From: Leptolyngbyaceae cyanobacterium SM1_4_3
GTDB taxonomy: Bacteria > Cyanobacteriota > Cyanobacteriia > Elainellales > Elainellaceae
Reading direction: 5' to 3'
Assembly (NCBI GenBank): GCA_012031415.1
Contig: JAAUTN010000038.1
Coordinates: forward strand, 1-32,681
Length of the DNA stretch: 32,681 nucleotides
A program made the position numbers and the translations under genes. Shown in pieces: positions 7,499 through 16,697 of the stretch. The notes beneath the pieces were generated by a model. That model was not told the origin of the DNA. It ran no database searches and was given only the letters and a program-made list of their open reading frames with translations. How positions within the stretch are numbered: position 1 is the first letter of the stretch; each line of letters begins with the position of its first letter.

Positions 7499-7978
7499 CT
7501 AGACAGTAGGTTTATCTGTTTTAGGACGACGGTTGCCGATTGACTTAAACCGCTCTCCAAGTTGGTCTGCTACGCTTTTGAGCCCGGGTGAGTGCTTGGC
7601 AGCAGCTTTGACAAAGTCGTAGACCAGGAGGCTACTTGCCATTGATTCACTACCGACTGCCATTAGGGTATCGTCTACTTCTTCGGTCAACTGATTCAGC
7701 AAGCCGAGTATCTCGGTCAGGGCAACCGTTAGCTGATAATCCTTTTCAAACTCCTCAATATTAAAGTTTCCTGGCAATATTTCCGGGTTATTTTGGGTGA
7801 CGCTAAGGCTATTTCGGACAAAGGCGAGACTCTTATCGCCCATCTTGATGCGTTTACGGCGTTCGTCTGCGGTTAGACTAATTAAAAAGAACATGATAGC
7901 GCGAATGGTGGCGATCGCCGCTTTAATATCCGCTAAGTTTTGGTTTGAGAGCGTTGCGCTAATGTTTTGGTAGGGCAC
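7499..7978 (-). CDS. conserved helical protein of unknown function
   Basis: This 159-residue, mostly alpha-helical, soluble protein carries the stretch LTADERRKRIKMGDKSLAFV near residues 35-54 and EVDDTLMAVGSESM near 100-113. I recall this pattern from a widespread but uncharacterised family in cyanobacteria and other bacteria, and I assign no function. No signal peptide or membrane helix is visible. It follows the flotillin operon on the same strand, 173 bp away, with a hairpin in between (8011-8044) that may uncouple it. A heptad array lies immediately downstream. Confidence 0.7.
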   Translation of the reverse strand: MPYQNISATLSNQNLADIKAAIATIRAIMFFLISLTADERRKRIKMGDKSLAFVRNSLSVTQNNPEILPGNFNIEEFEKDYQLTVALTEILGLLNQLTEEVDDTLMAVGSESMASSLLVYDFVKAAAKHSPGLKSVADQLGERFKSIGNRRPKTDKPTV

Positions 7979-8010
7979 AGGCTGATTCCTTCTCTAGAGA
8001 ACAAATGAGA

Positions 8011-8044
8011 GCGGATAGAGTGCGTTAACTGCACTGCTTATCCG
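8011..8044. terminator. hairpin between flotillin operon and 7499 gene
   Basis: GCGGATAGAGTGC at 8011-8023 pairs with GCACTGCTTATCCG at 8031-8044, with one mismatch or bulge and a short loop. There is no T run on the minus strand. Two HIP1 octamers at 8099-8106 and 8117-8124, both self-complementary, can form a second hairpin just after the flotillin stop. Confidence 0.45.
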
Positions 8045-8151
8045 TCTGTAGGGTTCCCGGCTACACGGAAGAATAAACATTGGTGATATCAAACGAAAGC
8101 GATCGCCCCCAAAGAAGCGATCGCCCTCTCATTTCAAACTACGTTTAACTT

Positions 8152-9720
8152 CTACTTTTCCTCTACCCAAGCTTCCAGCATACTGGCGGGAATTTGGATA
8201 AAGGGATGAGCGAAGACAGCTTTGAGTGCTTCACGTCCTCCTACATCCATTGCTTTTTGTAGCCGTCGTTTCAGCGTTGGATATTGTTGAATCGCTTGCT
8301 CTACCGATAGCTCGGCTTGCTGAGGCGTGGGGTTAGACTGCGCTAGTTTTTCGAGCAGCTTTTGGATATCACTACGCAGCGCTGTGAGTGAGGCATCTTC
8401 GGTGAGTGAGTTGAGCGGCACGACCGCAGCCACTTTATCTGATGGAACGGTGACAGGGGGTGCAGGACTAATTGTAACAGTGTCAGAAGCAGGATCATTG
8501 GCAAAGCGGCGCGTCATGCCTGCTACATCAATGCCTGCGGCTTGGCGCAACTGTTCTAAGAACGAAGCGACCTGGGTAGCGGTACCACCGTGTTTCGTGT
8601 CGATCACACTAACGTTTTGCACGTCTATGTCGGGCACGGTGGAGGTAAGGGTTTTCAGCAATACTTCTAGTTTTTGGAACAGGAAGATTTCACGAGCGTT
8701 GGGGCCAGCAGCTTTCCAGGACTCGGTTAAACGTTTGGTACCCAGTGCTTGAGCTTTACCGTCTTCAATGATGCGAGAGGCGTTACCTTTTGCCTGGGCG
8801 ATCGCCCGCTTACACTCTGCCTCAGCCGGAGCGACTACATCCGCCTGAAGCTGTTGCTCAACCTGCTTAATGCGTTCCGTTTGCACGGCGACGTTTGCCT
8901 GGGTGCGGGCAACGATTGCGGCAATCTCACCTTCGGCTTCAGCAATAACGGCTGTACGTTTGGTGAGGGCATCCTGAATCCGCTGGTCGGCTTCTGCTTT
9001 GGCAATTTCAATCTTCGTTTCAATCTGCTTTAACGACGTAGTTTGTTGGTTTGCAGCCGTGCGAATGGCGGACTCAGCCTGTGCTTGAGCTTCGGCAATT
9101 CGGGCATCACGCAGCAGGTCTGCTCGCTGTTTGCGTCCAATTGAGTTGAGATATTGCACGTCATCGGAGATATTTTGAATCTGGAGGTTATCTAACACCA
9201 GTCCTAGTTTCTCTAAATCATCTTCCGCCTCTTCGAGCAAACTTCTAGCAAAGGCAGATTTATCTTCATTAATTTGCTCTGGAGTGAGACTGGCTAACAC
9301 GCCGCGCAAATTACCTTCTAGCGTTTCCTTAGCCATTTGCATAATCTCTTTTTGGCTCTTACCCAAAAGCCGCTCGATCGCATTGTGAATCGTGGGTTCT
9401 TCCCCCGCGATTTTGATGTTTGCTACTCCTTCTACAGTGAGTGGAATGCCGCCTTTGGAGTAAGCACTAATTACCCGCAGGTCAATAATCAGGTTAGTCA
9501 AATCCATCCGAAAGGCGCGTTCTAGCAAGGGCACTCGGACGCTGCTGCCGCCTTTAACCAGACGATAGCCAACCTTACGCCCAGTTGAAAGAGTGCGACG
9601 GCTTCCGGCAAAGATGAGAATTTCACTGGGCTGACAGATGTAATAGAGGTTGCGGAGTACCAGCGCTCCAGCCCCGGTTCCAGCGCCGAGGGCGATGAGT
9701 AATGCAAGAATGGCTTCCAT
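8152..9720 (-). CDS. flotillin-like SPFH/band-7 membrane protein with C-terminal extension
   Basis: 522 residues. A membrane helix occupies residues 3-22, followed by the SPFH domain (about 28-205: LIFAGSRRTLSTGRKVGYR, then YSKGGIPLTVEGVANIKI). A long Ala/Glu/Gln-rich coiled coil follows (about 205-320), then the flotillin C-terminal region. Flotillins scaffold ordered membrane microdomains. About 110 residues at the end (Ser/Pro-rich linker, then QQYPTLKRRLQKAMDVGGREAL) go beyond a typical flotillin and may be a protein-interaction domain. The start lies 2 bp after the stop of the upstream flotillin, so the two are translationally close and probably form a hetero-oligomer. Confidence 0.88.
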   Translation of the reverse strand: MEAILALLIALGAGTGAGALVLRNLYYICQPSEILIFAGSRRTLSTGRKVGYRLVKGGSSVRVPLLERAFRMDLTNLIIDLRVISAYSKGGIPLTVEGVANIKIAGEEPTIHNAIERLLGKSQKEIMQMAKETLEGNLRGVLASLTPEQINEDKSAFARSLLEEAEDDLEKLGLVLDNLQIQNISDDVQYLNSIGRKQRADLLRDARIAEAQAQAESAIRTAANQQTTSLKQIETKIEIAKAEADQRIQDALTKRTAVIAEAEGEIAAIVARTQANVAVQTERIKQVEQQLQADVVAPAEAECKRAIAQAKGNASRIIEDGKAQALGTKRLTESWKAAGPNAREIFLFQKLEVLLKTLTSTVPDIDVQNVSVIDTKHGGTATQVASFLEQLRQAAGIDVAGMTRRFANDPASDTVTISPAPPVTVPSDKVAAVVPLNSLTEDASLTALRSDIQKLLEKLAQSNPTPQQAELSVEQAIQQYPTLKRRLQKAMDVGGREALKAVFAHPFIQIPASMLEAWVEEK

Positions 9721-9722
9721 GA

Positions 9723-11141
9723 TTAGTTTTCTCCCTCTGGCTGTACTTTCTGAGCGTTACTGTTCTGGGCGTGGTATCCGTTTTGCTGGCTGAGTGTGCC
9801 GACGACATCAATTCCCAGGGTTTGATCAACCCGATCGAGAAACTGACGCACGGTTTCGGGGTAGGCGTTGACCAAGCTAGCGATCGCCTTCCCATCTCCG
9901 TTATCAATCACGTTGATATGCTTGAGGTGAACCCGACCGGGAATCTTCGCCGCCTCTTGCAGCACCATTTCAATTTGCTGGGTTAAGAACACCTCTGAGG
10001 CATTGGTTCCGGCTTCCTGCCAAACTTCAGCAAACAGATCATTCACCTGTGCCGCAGCCTGAGCATTTTCAGAGAGAACAGAGGCTTCCCCTCGTGCTTG
10101 CAGTTCCTTTGCCTGACGTTCAGCTTCGGCGGGCAAAACCTGATCGGCTTCCAGACGCAATCGTTCTAACTCAGCTCGAATTGTTTGAAGCTCCTGTTCG
10201 GCTCTGGCTCTGGCTTCTTGAGCAGCAGCAGTAGTGCGCTCTTCCTCAGATTTTGCCTGTTGCTCTAGTTCTGCTTTGATTCTACGTAACTCATTTTCTT
10301 TTTGCTGAATGATTGAACGCGCTTGGGTTTTTGCCACCTCTGACTGACGCTTGCAGTCTGCTTCGATTTGCTCTGCCTCAGTCAGAGCGTTGGATTCGGC
10401 AATTTCGGCATCACGCAGCACCACAGCAATCTGGCTGCGACCAATCGAGTTGAGGTAATCGACATCATCGGCAACACTTTGAATTTTTAAAGTATCAATG
10501 TGTAGACCCATCTTGGACAAATCGCGGCTGACATCTTCAGTGATGCGCTCGGCAAACACCAGTCGGTCTTCGTTCAATTCTTCCGGGGTGAGAGTGGCAA
10601 CTACGCCGCGCAAGTTCCCCTCTAACGTCTCTCTCGCCACACGGGAAATTTCGGAAGAGTCACGATCGAGGAAGCGTTCAATTGCATTGCCGACAACCAT
10701 TGGATCGCTGGAAATTTTGATGTTGGCGATCGCCTGAATCTTTAAAGGAATTCCCCCTTTGGAGTAAGCATTCTTTACCTCTACTGGAACGGGCATAGTG
10801 GTCAAATCCATCCGCTTGATCGTTTCCAGAATCGGAATGCGAACGGTGCGTCCGCCAAAAATCACTCGATAGCCAACGGTTTCACCTTCTTTGGTGCGTC
10901 GCTTCAATCCTGATAGAATTAAGATCTCGTTGGGGTTACAGATACATAAGATGAGTTTGTAAATCCAAATGAAAATGGCGATCGCCACCAATATTGAGAT
11001 TGCTAACGGCAAACTTCCAACCAGTTCATTCCTGATGCCATTGTTGGACGTTTCTGCTGGGAAAATAGGATCAACTTGGGCTATTTGTGCCATTGGAATA
11101 GGTGTAGACACTAACTGAAGCTCAGCACGATTATGGTTCAT
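9723..11141 (-). CDS. flotillin-like SPFH/band-7 membrane protein
   Basis: 472 residues. A hydrophilic leader of about 42 residues precedes a membrane helix (about 43-66, PLAISILVAIAIFIWIYKLI). The SPFH domain (about 72-250: EILILSGLKRRTKEGETVGYR, AYSKGGIPLKIQAIANIKIS) and a strong Arg/Glu/Ala coiled coil (about 255-365) follow. It is paralogous to the next gene in the SPFH core but has a longer N-terminus and lacks that protein's C-terminal extension. The start at 11141 has CAGGAA about 11 nt upstream. It lies between nfeD-like and the second flotillin; NfeD partners of flotillins are commonly encoded alongside them. Confidence 0.88.
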   Translation of the reverse strand: MNHNRAELQLVSTPIPMAQIAQVDPIFPAETSNNGIRNELVGSLPLAISILVAIAIFIWIYKLILCICNPNEILILSGLKRRTKEGETVGYRVIFGGRTVRIPILETIKRMDLTTMPVPVEVKNAYSKGGIPLKIQAIANIKISSDPMVVGNAIERFLDRDSSEISRVARETLEGNLRGVVATLTPEELNEDRLVFAERITEDVSRDLSKMGLHIDTLKIQSVADDVDYLNSIGRSQIAVVLRDAEIAESNALTEAEQIEADCKRQSEVAKTQARSIIQQKENELRRIKAELEQQAKSEEERTTAAAQEARARAEQELQTIRAELERLRLEADQVLPAEAERQAKELQARGEASVLSENAQAAAQVNDLFAEVWQEAGTNASEVFLTQQIEMVLQEAAKIPGRVHLKHINVIDNGDGKAIASLVNAYPETVRQFLDRVDQTLGIDVVGTLSQQNGYHAQNSNAQKVQPEGEN

Positions 11142-11174
11142 GAGTTTAAATTCCTGGTAATGGGCGTGATGCGG

Positions 11175-11801
11175 TCAAGTTACTGCTTTGAAGGACTTCT
11201 CAGATACGACCCAAATTCGATTTCCTTCTACTCCCACAATCACCACACGTTCACCTTTGACCAAAGTAACAGCTTCCTGAGTCGAGGCGGTGAAATCAAT
11301 CATCATTCCTTTTGCATTAACACGCACTTTCCCTCTACTAGAGGAATCAAAAGGAATTTCGACAATTCCTGAAAGCCCAGCCAAATCTCCAGATCTCACC
11401 AGGCTGTCGGCTTCTTGCTGACGCAATGAGTGCAGCGCCCAAACGATCGCCGTGCCACAAATGATGCCGATGGCTATCGCCAAACCCAACACCAGTGACG
11501 ATGGTAAGACAGGCTGTATTCTCGACAACAACAGCCCAGTTAGCCCAAAGAAACAACTTCCAAACGTCCAAAACCGCAGTTTCAGGATAGGTAAACCCAT
11601 GCGTCTGCGACGAGGACTAATCAGGGTTGCGAGTTCACCGCGTTCTCGCTGTTCCATCGCGTTTCCGGTATGAGGATCAACCTCGTACTCCCGATCGAGT
11701 TCCCAATCTGAATCAATATCTGCACCATCAAACCCCGCCAGTGCAGAGAGAAGCGTAAAGCTGCCGCCAATCAAAAAGCAAAGTTGATACAGGGTTAACA
11801 T
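11175..11801 (-). CDS. NfeD-like membrane protein, partner of flotillins
   Basis: 208 residues from ATG 11801. A first membrane helix lies at about residues 2-22. A charged loop holds DGADIDSDWELDRE. Two further helices lie at about 77-97 and 104-123. A C-terminal OB-like beta domain starts near LVRSGDLAGLSGIVEIPF and ends VEGNRIWVV. NfeD proteins pair with flotillins. The frame is also open to a GTG at 11867 (230 residues), which has AAGG close by. I prefer 11801 because the protein then opens directly with a membrane helix, though no ribosome-binding site supports it. First gene of the nfeD-flotillin-flotillin unit; 33 bp to the next gene. Confidence 0.75.
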   Translation of the reverse strand: MLTLYQLCFLIGGSFTLLSALAGFDGADIDSDWELDREYEVDPHTGNAMEQRERGELATLISPRRRRMGLPILKLRFWTFGSCFFGLTGLLLSRIQPVLPSSLVLGLAIAIGIICGTAIVWALHSLRQQEADSLVRSGDLAGLSGIVEIPFDSSSRGKVRVNAKGMMIDFTASTQEAVTLVKGERVVIVGVEGNRIWVVSEKSFKAVT

Positions 11802-11937
11802 AGGACAGGTTAGGGGTAAGGTCTGACAGAGCTTACTGTTCACAGTACAGTTATAGCCCTCCCACACCCTTCACCTGGATGGGTGATGGAGAAAATTATT
11901 ATTTAGGATTTAACCTCGTTGAAATAACCTCGTTACC

Positions 11938-12030
11938 AAGCTCCAGTTTCCAGATTGCTTGGACTAGTAAACGAAGCGATTGTCAACAGGAAGCTGGAGC
12001 TTTTTCCTTTGCATTGCTAAGCTGGAGCTT
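11938..12030. repeat. AAGCTCCAG repeats forming a long-loop hairpin
   Basis: AAGCTCCAGTTTCC at 11938-11951 pairs with GGAAGCTGGAGCTT at 11989-12002, which is followed by TTT on the plus strand. A third, shorter copy (AAGCTGGAGCTT) lies at 12019-12030. No plus-strand gene ends here, so this is more likely a dispersed repeat than a dedicated terminator. Confidence 0.5.
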
Positions 12031-12070
12031 GCAGCGCGTTTAACTTTCCGCTTCACCTCTCACTGGTTTA

Positions 12071-12649
12071 TCAGGTATCAATGTCGATGTTTTCATAGAG
12101 AGCAATGATGTCAATTTGAGCTTCAAACATACTTAGGGATAATGTGACATTCGGCTCATCATATTCTGATAGCAGCCATTGATTGGCAGCAGTTTTCACA
12201 TAGTGTTCTACATGAATGCTGTACTGATCGATGAGGAGATACTCGCGGAAGCTGCCAACAGTCCGGTAAGCGGAAAAATTTTCGCCGTGATCATAATCTT
12301 GGGTTGATTTGGATAACACTTCAGCAATAAAACAGGGATTGATCACGGTGTCGGTACGTCCTGTTTGAAGCTGTAGAGGCTTTTCGACCACCATGATATC
12401 GGGATAGGTGTAGAGATTGCGATCAGGAATCCAAAGTCGTTGGTCGGAGCCGAAAATCCGGTAGGGTTTGCCTCGCAAAACAGATTTAAGAAGGGCTGCA
12501 AGATTTATTGCCAACTCATTATGGTCAGGCGTACCCCCGGTCATAGGAACAATAGCTCCATTGCGATATTCACTGCGAGTTTCAGATACAAGTTCGAGTT
12601 CAAGATACTCATCAGGGGTGTAGCTTCGTTGTTCGATTGCCTGTGTCAT
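12071..12649 (-). CDS. Uma2/DUF820-type PD-(D/E)XK nuclease-like protein
   Basis: 192 residues. It follows the DUF820/Uma2 plan: N-terminal SYTPDEYLELE, SEYRNGAIVPMTGGTPDHNELA at about 26-47, then the nuclease-fold core with D84 (YPDIMVV) and E110 (FIAEVLSKST), and DHGENFSAYRTVGSFREYLLID. In most relatives the segment reads EVLSPST; Lys replaces Pro here. The family is greatly expanded in cyanobacteria; biological role and DNA target are unknown. The gene stands alone. The start at 12649 fits the usual MTQ/MT...YTPDEYL N-terminus. Confidence 0.88.
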   Translation of the reverse strand: MTQAIEQRSYTPDEYLELELVSETRSEYRNGAIVPMTGGTPDHNELAINLAALLKSVLRGKPYRIFGSDQRLWIPDRNLYTYPDIMVVEKPLQLQTGRTDTVINPCFIAEVLSKSTQDYDHGENFSAYRTVGSFREYLLIDQYSIHVEHYVKTAANQWLLSEYDEPNVTLSLSMFEAQIDIIALYENIDIDT

Positions 12650-12881
12650 GGTATGTTTCCGGCTCCTAATGTTTCAATTTAGTGACTGATCTGCTTAATT
12701 GTTTCTCCCTCACTCCGTTAGATAGATCTGTTGGATGAATTCATAGATTGATGACTTGTTTTTTGTAACCAACAAATTTGTAAGTGTTCAACGGTTTGGC
12801 GATCGTAGGATTTTGGGGCGTTTTTGTTTCGTAGGGATCGAGCATCTATTTTAGGGCGGAGCGATCGCATCTCGCAAATCG

Positions 12882-13766
12882 CTAGCCAAACCGTTGCTGG
12901 AGGAAGTCAACCAGTAGGCGAATTTTAGTAGAAAGGTGACGATTGACAGGATAAATGACGTAAATTGAGAGTTCAGTTGGGTGGTAATCTGGCAACACAA
13001 GTTGGAGTTTACCCTGCTGGAGTTCTGGCTCCACAATAAATTGAGGCAGAAGTGTAATGCCTAACCCGCGCACAGCTGCATCTCTCAACACTTCACCATT
13101 GTTAGAACATAATGTGCCATTGACAGGGAATGTATATTCTCCATCAGGGCCAATGAGTGTCCATTGATTCTCAACGGCAAGCTGTCCGTAGTGCAAACAG
13201 GAGTGATGTCGCAGTTGACTGGGATGAGTTGGGAGGTCGTGAGTTTTAAAGTAAGTGAGTGAGGCACAGAGTACCCGCTGAGCCGGAGCAAGCGTGTGAA
13301 CAATTAAACTGGCACTTGCTTGAGGTTTAGCAATCCGCACGGTGAGATCAAAACCTTCTTCGATTGGGTCAACGAAGCGATCGCTCAAGGTCAACTGCAC
13401 CTGAAGGTCGGGATATTGCACTAAAAAATCAGCTAAAGCAGGAGACAAATGTATTGTTCCAAAGGACATCGGTGCATTCACGCGCAGGCTTCCTCTGGGT
13501 TCGGTTTGAAGCTGGGTGAGCGATCGCTCTGCTTCTTCCAGACTGGTCAAAATTTCTATACAGCGTTCGTAAAATGCCAGTCCTGTTTCAGTTGGAGTCA
13601 CCACTCGTGTACTGCGGTGTAACAACTGCACACCCAAATCATTTTCCAGGGCAATCACTAATTTATTGACTGCTGAGCGTGACAGCCCCATTTCTCGTGC
13701 TGCCGCCGCAAAACCGCCTGAAACTACAACTTGAGTAAAGGCACGCATTCCTTCAAACTTATCCAT
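12882..13766 (-). CDS. LysR-family transcriptional regulator
   Basis: 294 residues. The winged helix-turn-helix occupies about residues 1-60 ([40 protein letters not shown]), followed by a linker helix and the periplasmic-binding-protein-like effector domain (about 90-294). The ligand is unknown. It is divergently transcribed from a pirin gene 127 bp away. That arrangement is typical of LysR proteins that control the neighbour and repress themselves. A dyad, ACAAT-N18-ATTGT at 13794-13821, lies in the shared region. It belongs to the CrgA/PA-type branch by its [14 protein letters not shown] start. Confidence 0.9.
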   Translation of the reverse strand: MDKFEGMRAFTQVVVSGGFAAAAREMGLSRSAVNKLVIALENDLGVQLLHRSTRVVTPTETGLAFYERCIEILTSLEEAERSLTQLQTEPRGSLRVNAPMSFGTIHLSPALADFLVQYPDLQVQLTLSDRFVDPIEEGFDLTVRIAKPQASASLIVHTLAPAQRVLCASLTYFKTHDLPTHPSQLRHHSCLHYGQLAVENQWTLIGPDGEYTFPVNGTLCSNNGEVLRDAAVRGLGITLLPQFIVEPELQQGKLQLVLPDYHPTELSIYVIYPVNRHLSTKIRLLVDFLQQRFG

Positions 13767-13793
13767 AAAGCGAAGACTGTAGAGTTTTTAGAT

Positions 13794-13821
13794 ACAATGT
13801 GTCCTTAGAATAGCATATTGT
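13794..13821. promoter_or_regulatory. candidate LysR-type binding dyad
   Basis: ACAAT (13794-13798) and ATTGT (13817-13821) form an inverted repeat across an AT-rich centre in the 127-bp divergent region between the LysR gene and the pirin gene. Position and symmetry suit a LysR operator, but the arms are short. Confidence 0.4.
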
Positions 13822-13893
13822 CTTTTTTAGAGATTCAATTCATAATAAGAGTATTCCAAAAGCAATTCAACTCTAGAACGAGGAGGAAACCAG

Positions 13894-14598
13894 ATGATTA
13901 CCATTCGACCCGCTCAAGAACGTGGCGCTGCAAATTTTGGTTGGCTCGATAGTCGTCATACCTTCTCCTTTGGCAACTACTACGATCCTCGGTACATAGG
14001 TTTCGCCGATTTGCGCGTGATCAATGAAGATAAAGTGACTCCTGGAAAAGGCTTTGGCACTCACGGACACCGGGATATGGAAATCGTTTCCTATGTGTTA
14101 GAAGGTTCATTAGAACACAAAGACAGCATTGGCACTGGCTCGGTGATTCGTCCCGGAGATGTGCAGCGGATGTCTGCTGGAACGGGAATTCAGCACAGTG
14201 AGTTTAATGCTTCTCACACTGATCCGGTGCATTTCCTGCAAATCTGGATTTTGCCAGAGCAAAAAGGAATTGAGCCTGGGTATGAGCAAAAAAACTTTTC
14301 TGATGCAGAAAAGCGCGGTACGCTGCGGCTAGTTGGTTCTCGTGATGGTCGAGATGGCTCAATCACGATTCACCAAAATGTTGATCTGTATGCTAGTGTC
14401 TTGCACGAAGGGGACACTGTAAACCACAGATTGGCAGAGGGCCGGGTTGCCTGGGTGCAAGTGGCGCGAGGTGCCGTTCAACTCAACGGTCAAACGCTTG
14501 CCGCAGGCGACGGAGCCGCTGTCTCTGAGGAATCGGAGATTACACTGCAAGGAACTGCCCAAGATGCAGAGGTGCTGTTGTTTGATATGGCGGCGTAG
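13894..14598 (+). CDS. pirin family protein (YhhW-like bicupin)
   Basis: 234 residues, the usual length for the short pirin class. Metal ligands are present at the canonical positions: H57 and H59 ([18 protein letters not shown]), H101 and E103 ([10 protein letters not shown]). E. coli YhhW, the model member, has quercetin 2,3-dioxygenase activity in vitro; the natural substrate here is unknown. The C-terminal cupin (about 125-234) lacks metal ligands, as usual. The start is well supported: GAGGAGG lies about 8 nt upstream. It is divergent from the LysR regulator, which probably controls it. Confidence 0.93.
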   Translation: MITIRPAQERGAANFGWLDSRHTFSFGNYYDPRYIGFADLRVINEDKVTPGKGFGTHGHRDMEIVSYVLEGSLEHKDSIGTGSVIRPGDVQRMSAGTGIQHSEFNASHTDPVHFLQIWILPEQKGIEPGYEQKNFSDAEKRGTLRLVGSRDGRDGSITIHQNVDLYASVLHEGDTVNHRLAEGRVAWVQVARGAVQLNGQTLAAGDGAAVSEESEITLQGTAQDAEVLLFDMAA

Positions 14599-14715
14599 GT
14601 GCCTTGCTGGTTGTGTGATGTTTACAGCAGTTTTCACTTGCACAAAACGCAAATCCTTGCCGTGACAGGGCTGAAATACAATGAGTAGGTAACTCAGTTT
14701 AAGGCAGCAGCAACC

Positions 14716-15602
14716 TTGGCAAGTAGCTGGTGGGAGATCCAAGTTCTCTGTGATCTGGTTTTAGAAGATTTGGTGTTTTGGCGGCTGGAAACGTTTGGCT
14801 GTCGCGGCACCTCTAGTGAGATTAAGGGACATTCCTGCCTGATAAAGGCTTATTTACCGCAAATTCAGGCGCAGTTGCTAGATTTAGCGGCTTTATCGCT
14901 GCTGTTGCGGCAGGATGCTCTCTGTGCTGAACTGCCGACTCCGGCAATGCAGTGGCACCTGATTGAAGAGGAAGATTGGTCGAGCAGTTGGAAGGATCAT
15001 TGGCAACCTCAAGAGGTGGGCGATCGCTCCTGATCAATCCTGCCTGGTTGCCCAATCCTGAAGCTAGCGATCGCAGAATTTTGCGGCTCGATCCGGGGGT
15101 TGCCTTTGGCACCGGGGCACACGCCACCACTCAGCTTTGTCTGGAGTCTTTAGAAATGCGCCTGGATGGGCCAGGGGATGCGGTGATTGCCGATATTGGC
15201 TGTGGCTCTGGCATTCTCTCAATCGGCGCACTGTTGCTCGGTGCAAAACAAATTTATGCGGTTGACAATGATCCATTGGCGGTGATGTCTACCGAAAGCA
15301 ACCGAGAACTAAATCAAATCGAGCCACACCGTTTAGTTGTCGTTGAGGGCAGCATTGATCGACTGCCAGAACTAACTGCTGAGCCAGTAGACGGAATTCT
15401 CTGCAATATTTTGGCGGAAGTGATTATTGACCTGATTCCGCAGATGGAAGCGATCGCCAAACCCACCACCTGGGGAATTTTCAGCGGCATTTTGCTAGAT
15501 CAGGTTAAACCCGTCGCTGACCTGCTAGAACAAAGCGGCTGGATTGTCGCAACGCTCTGGCGTAGGAAGGATTGGTGCTGTTTGAATGTACGGCGTTCCT
15601 GA
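14716..15602 (+). pseudogene. prmA: ribosomal protein L11 methyltransferase, single frameshift
   Basis: PrmA trimethylates ribosomal protein L11. The gene starts with TTG at 14716 ([20 protein letters not shown]) and runs to 15033. The rest lies in another frame, from about 15028 to 15602, with [20 protein letters not shown], the SAM motif [19 protein letters not shown] and the CNILAEVI motif. The join should read [16 protein letters not shown]; one T is missing after CGC at about 15028. The fault touches a HIP1 octamer (15020-15027). Repaired length would be 295 residues, normal for cyanobacteria, and both parts are well conserved. It is therefore either a very recent mutation or a sequencing error. 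Confidence 0.88.
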
Positions 15603-15644
15603 CTGTGTTAGAGGATGTTTGAATCTAATTTGTAACCTAAAAAT

Positions 15645-15720
15645 CTGTAGGGGCGTGGCATTCGGGCAAGAATTTTCCGTCTATTTCAGGGTTTGCCTGC
15701 CGAATGCTACGCCCTTACAG
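15645..15720. repeat. 76-bp inverted-repeat element of the GTAGGGGC family
   Basis: CTGTAGGGGCG at the left end pairs with GCCCTTACAG at the right end, and GGCATTCGGGCAA pairs with a diverged partner inside. An outer 13-bp inverted repeat, GAGGATGTTTGAA at 15611-15623 and its complement at 15737-15749, surrounds it. Related ends occur at 18396-18462 and 23055-23082, and a half copy near 1157. This is a MITE-like family. It lies between prmA and the S4 gene. Confidence 0.7.
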
Positions 15721-15773
15721 GAGACATTTGCTACCTTTCAAACATCCTCATTAAAGTCCTGATTTTGTTAAAA

Positions 15774-15806
15774 GTGTAAATGCCCTTCAACGGGCTGCAT
15801 TTACAC
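15774..15806. terminator. hairpin between convergent prmA and S4 genes
   Basis: GTGTAAATGCCC (15774-15785) pairs with GGGCTGCATTTACAC (15792-15806) with a small bulge and a 6-nt loop. It sits 10 bp beyond the stop of the minus-strand S4 gene. No long T run is present, so a termination role is inferred from position. Confidence 0.5.
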
Positions 15807-15815
15807 GCTTTAGGT

Positions 15816-16595
15816 TCAAACAAAACGAGTCAACTGCACCCGATAGCGTTCTTTTTTAGTCACCGCGACTTCGCCAATTTCCAGGCGACCTTTACCACGA
15901 ATGGCAACCAGGTCGCCCGATTTAAGCTGATGGCTGGGCTGGGTAATGTCCTTCCAGTTGACTCGCACATCGCCACCGCTGATCATTTCCACCATTTTGC
16001 TGCGCGACATACCAAATCCGGCAGAGGCAACCGCATCCAATCGCAAAGAAGCTTCTACGGTCGTCAGTTCTTTCTTTTTGGGTTCGCGAATTTTCAGTTC
16101 GCTCAGGTCAATTGGCCGCGTTTTGACGGGAACTGAACGCACCTGCGTCAGACTCATTTCCAGAAATTCAACCAGTTCGGGCACAACGATCGCCTGTCCG
16201 CCTCGTTCTCCCAAAACAATAATGTCGCCAACTTTGTCGCGCACCAGCCCCGTGCCCAGCAGCGCACCTAAAAAGTCACGGTGAGTCGCTGAGTCAAACA
16301 GAAAATTTCCAGCAATGTCGAGCGCAGCGATCGCCACCTGAGACTGATCTAAAGGAATTTCAGAACGGGCGATCGCTACTCGCTGGCGTTCGGCTTGCGG
16401 GTAGCCTCCCCAGGCAAGCAGTTGCACCTCGGTGAGCCGCGCAAACATTCGCTGCACCTCAGCTAACTCAGGCGGTGAAAGAAAATCGGTGCAGACCACC
16501 TCCCAGGTTTTAATCGCCTGGTCTGCCTGGTCAATCACCCGCGCAGCACTCTCTCGATTTTCGATTCCCTGAAGTAATTCTTCTCTGGGCAGCAT
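15816..16595 (-). CDS. photosystem II S4 domain protein (YlmH-like RNA-binding)
   Basis: 259 residues. The N-terminal two thirds is the YlmH-type domain (MLPREELLQGIENRESAARV; THRDFLGALLGTGLVRDKVGDII at about 104-126). The C-terminal S4 RNA-binding domain is at about 181-245 (LRLDAVASAGFGMSRSKMVEMISGGDVRVNW). Cyanobacterial members are annotated as photosystem II S4 proteins; the Bacillus relative YlmH acts with stalled large ribosomal subunits, so a translation role is an alternative. The gene lies about 320 nt downstream of a minus-strand c-di-AMP riboswitch, but an intrinsic terminator stands between them. No clear ribosome-binding site precedes 16595. Confidence 0.85.
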   Translation of the reverse strand: MLPREELLQGIENRESAARVIDQADQAIKTWEVVCTDFLSPPELAEVQRMFARLTEVQLLAWGGYPQAERQRVAIARSEIPLDQSQVAIAALDIAGNFLFDSATHRDFLGALLGTGLVRDKVGDIIVLGERGGQAIVVPELVEFLEMSLTQVRSVPVKTRPIDLSELKIREPKKKELTTVEASLRLDAVASAGFGMSRSKMVEMISGGDVRVNWKDITQPSHQLKSGDLVAIRGKGRLEIGEVAVTKKERYRVQLTRFV

Positions 16596-16664
16596 AATTG
16601 AGCGATCGCCTCAAAACTCTAATTTTAATACTGCTTGCTCAGACTCGATTGAGCGCGTCTTCCC

Positions 16665-16697
16665 AAGAAAAAGGGGCGAATCGCAAAGCGATCGCCC
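16665..16697 (-). terminator. intrinsic terminator downstream of the minus-strand riboswitch
   Basis: On the minus strand, AGGGGCGATCGC-TTT-GCGATTCGCCCCT folds into a stable hairpin (16697 down to 16670), followed by TTTTC. It therefore ends minus-strand transcription coming from the riboswitch region, before the S4 gene. One arm contains a HIP1 octamer. Confidence 0.75.

Noticed and set aside
8749-9033. Plus-strand frames inside the flotillin genes
   Set aside because: They are antisense shadows of well-supported coiled-coil coding sequence.
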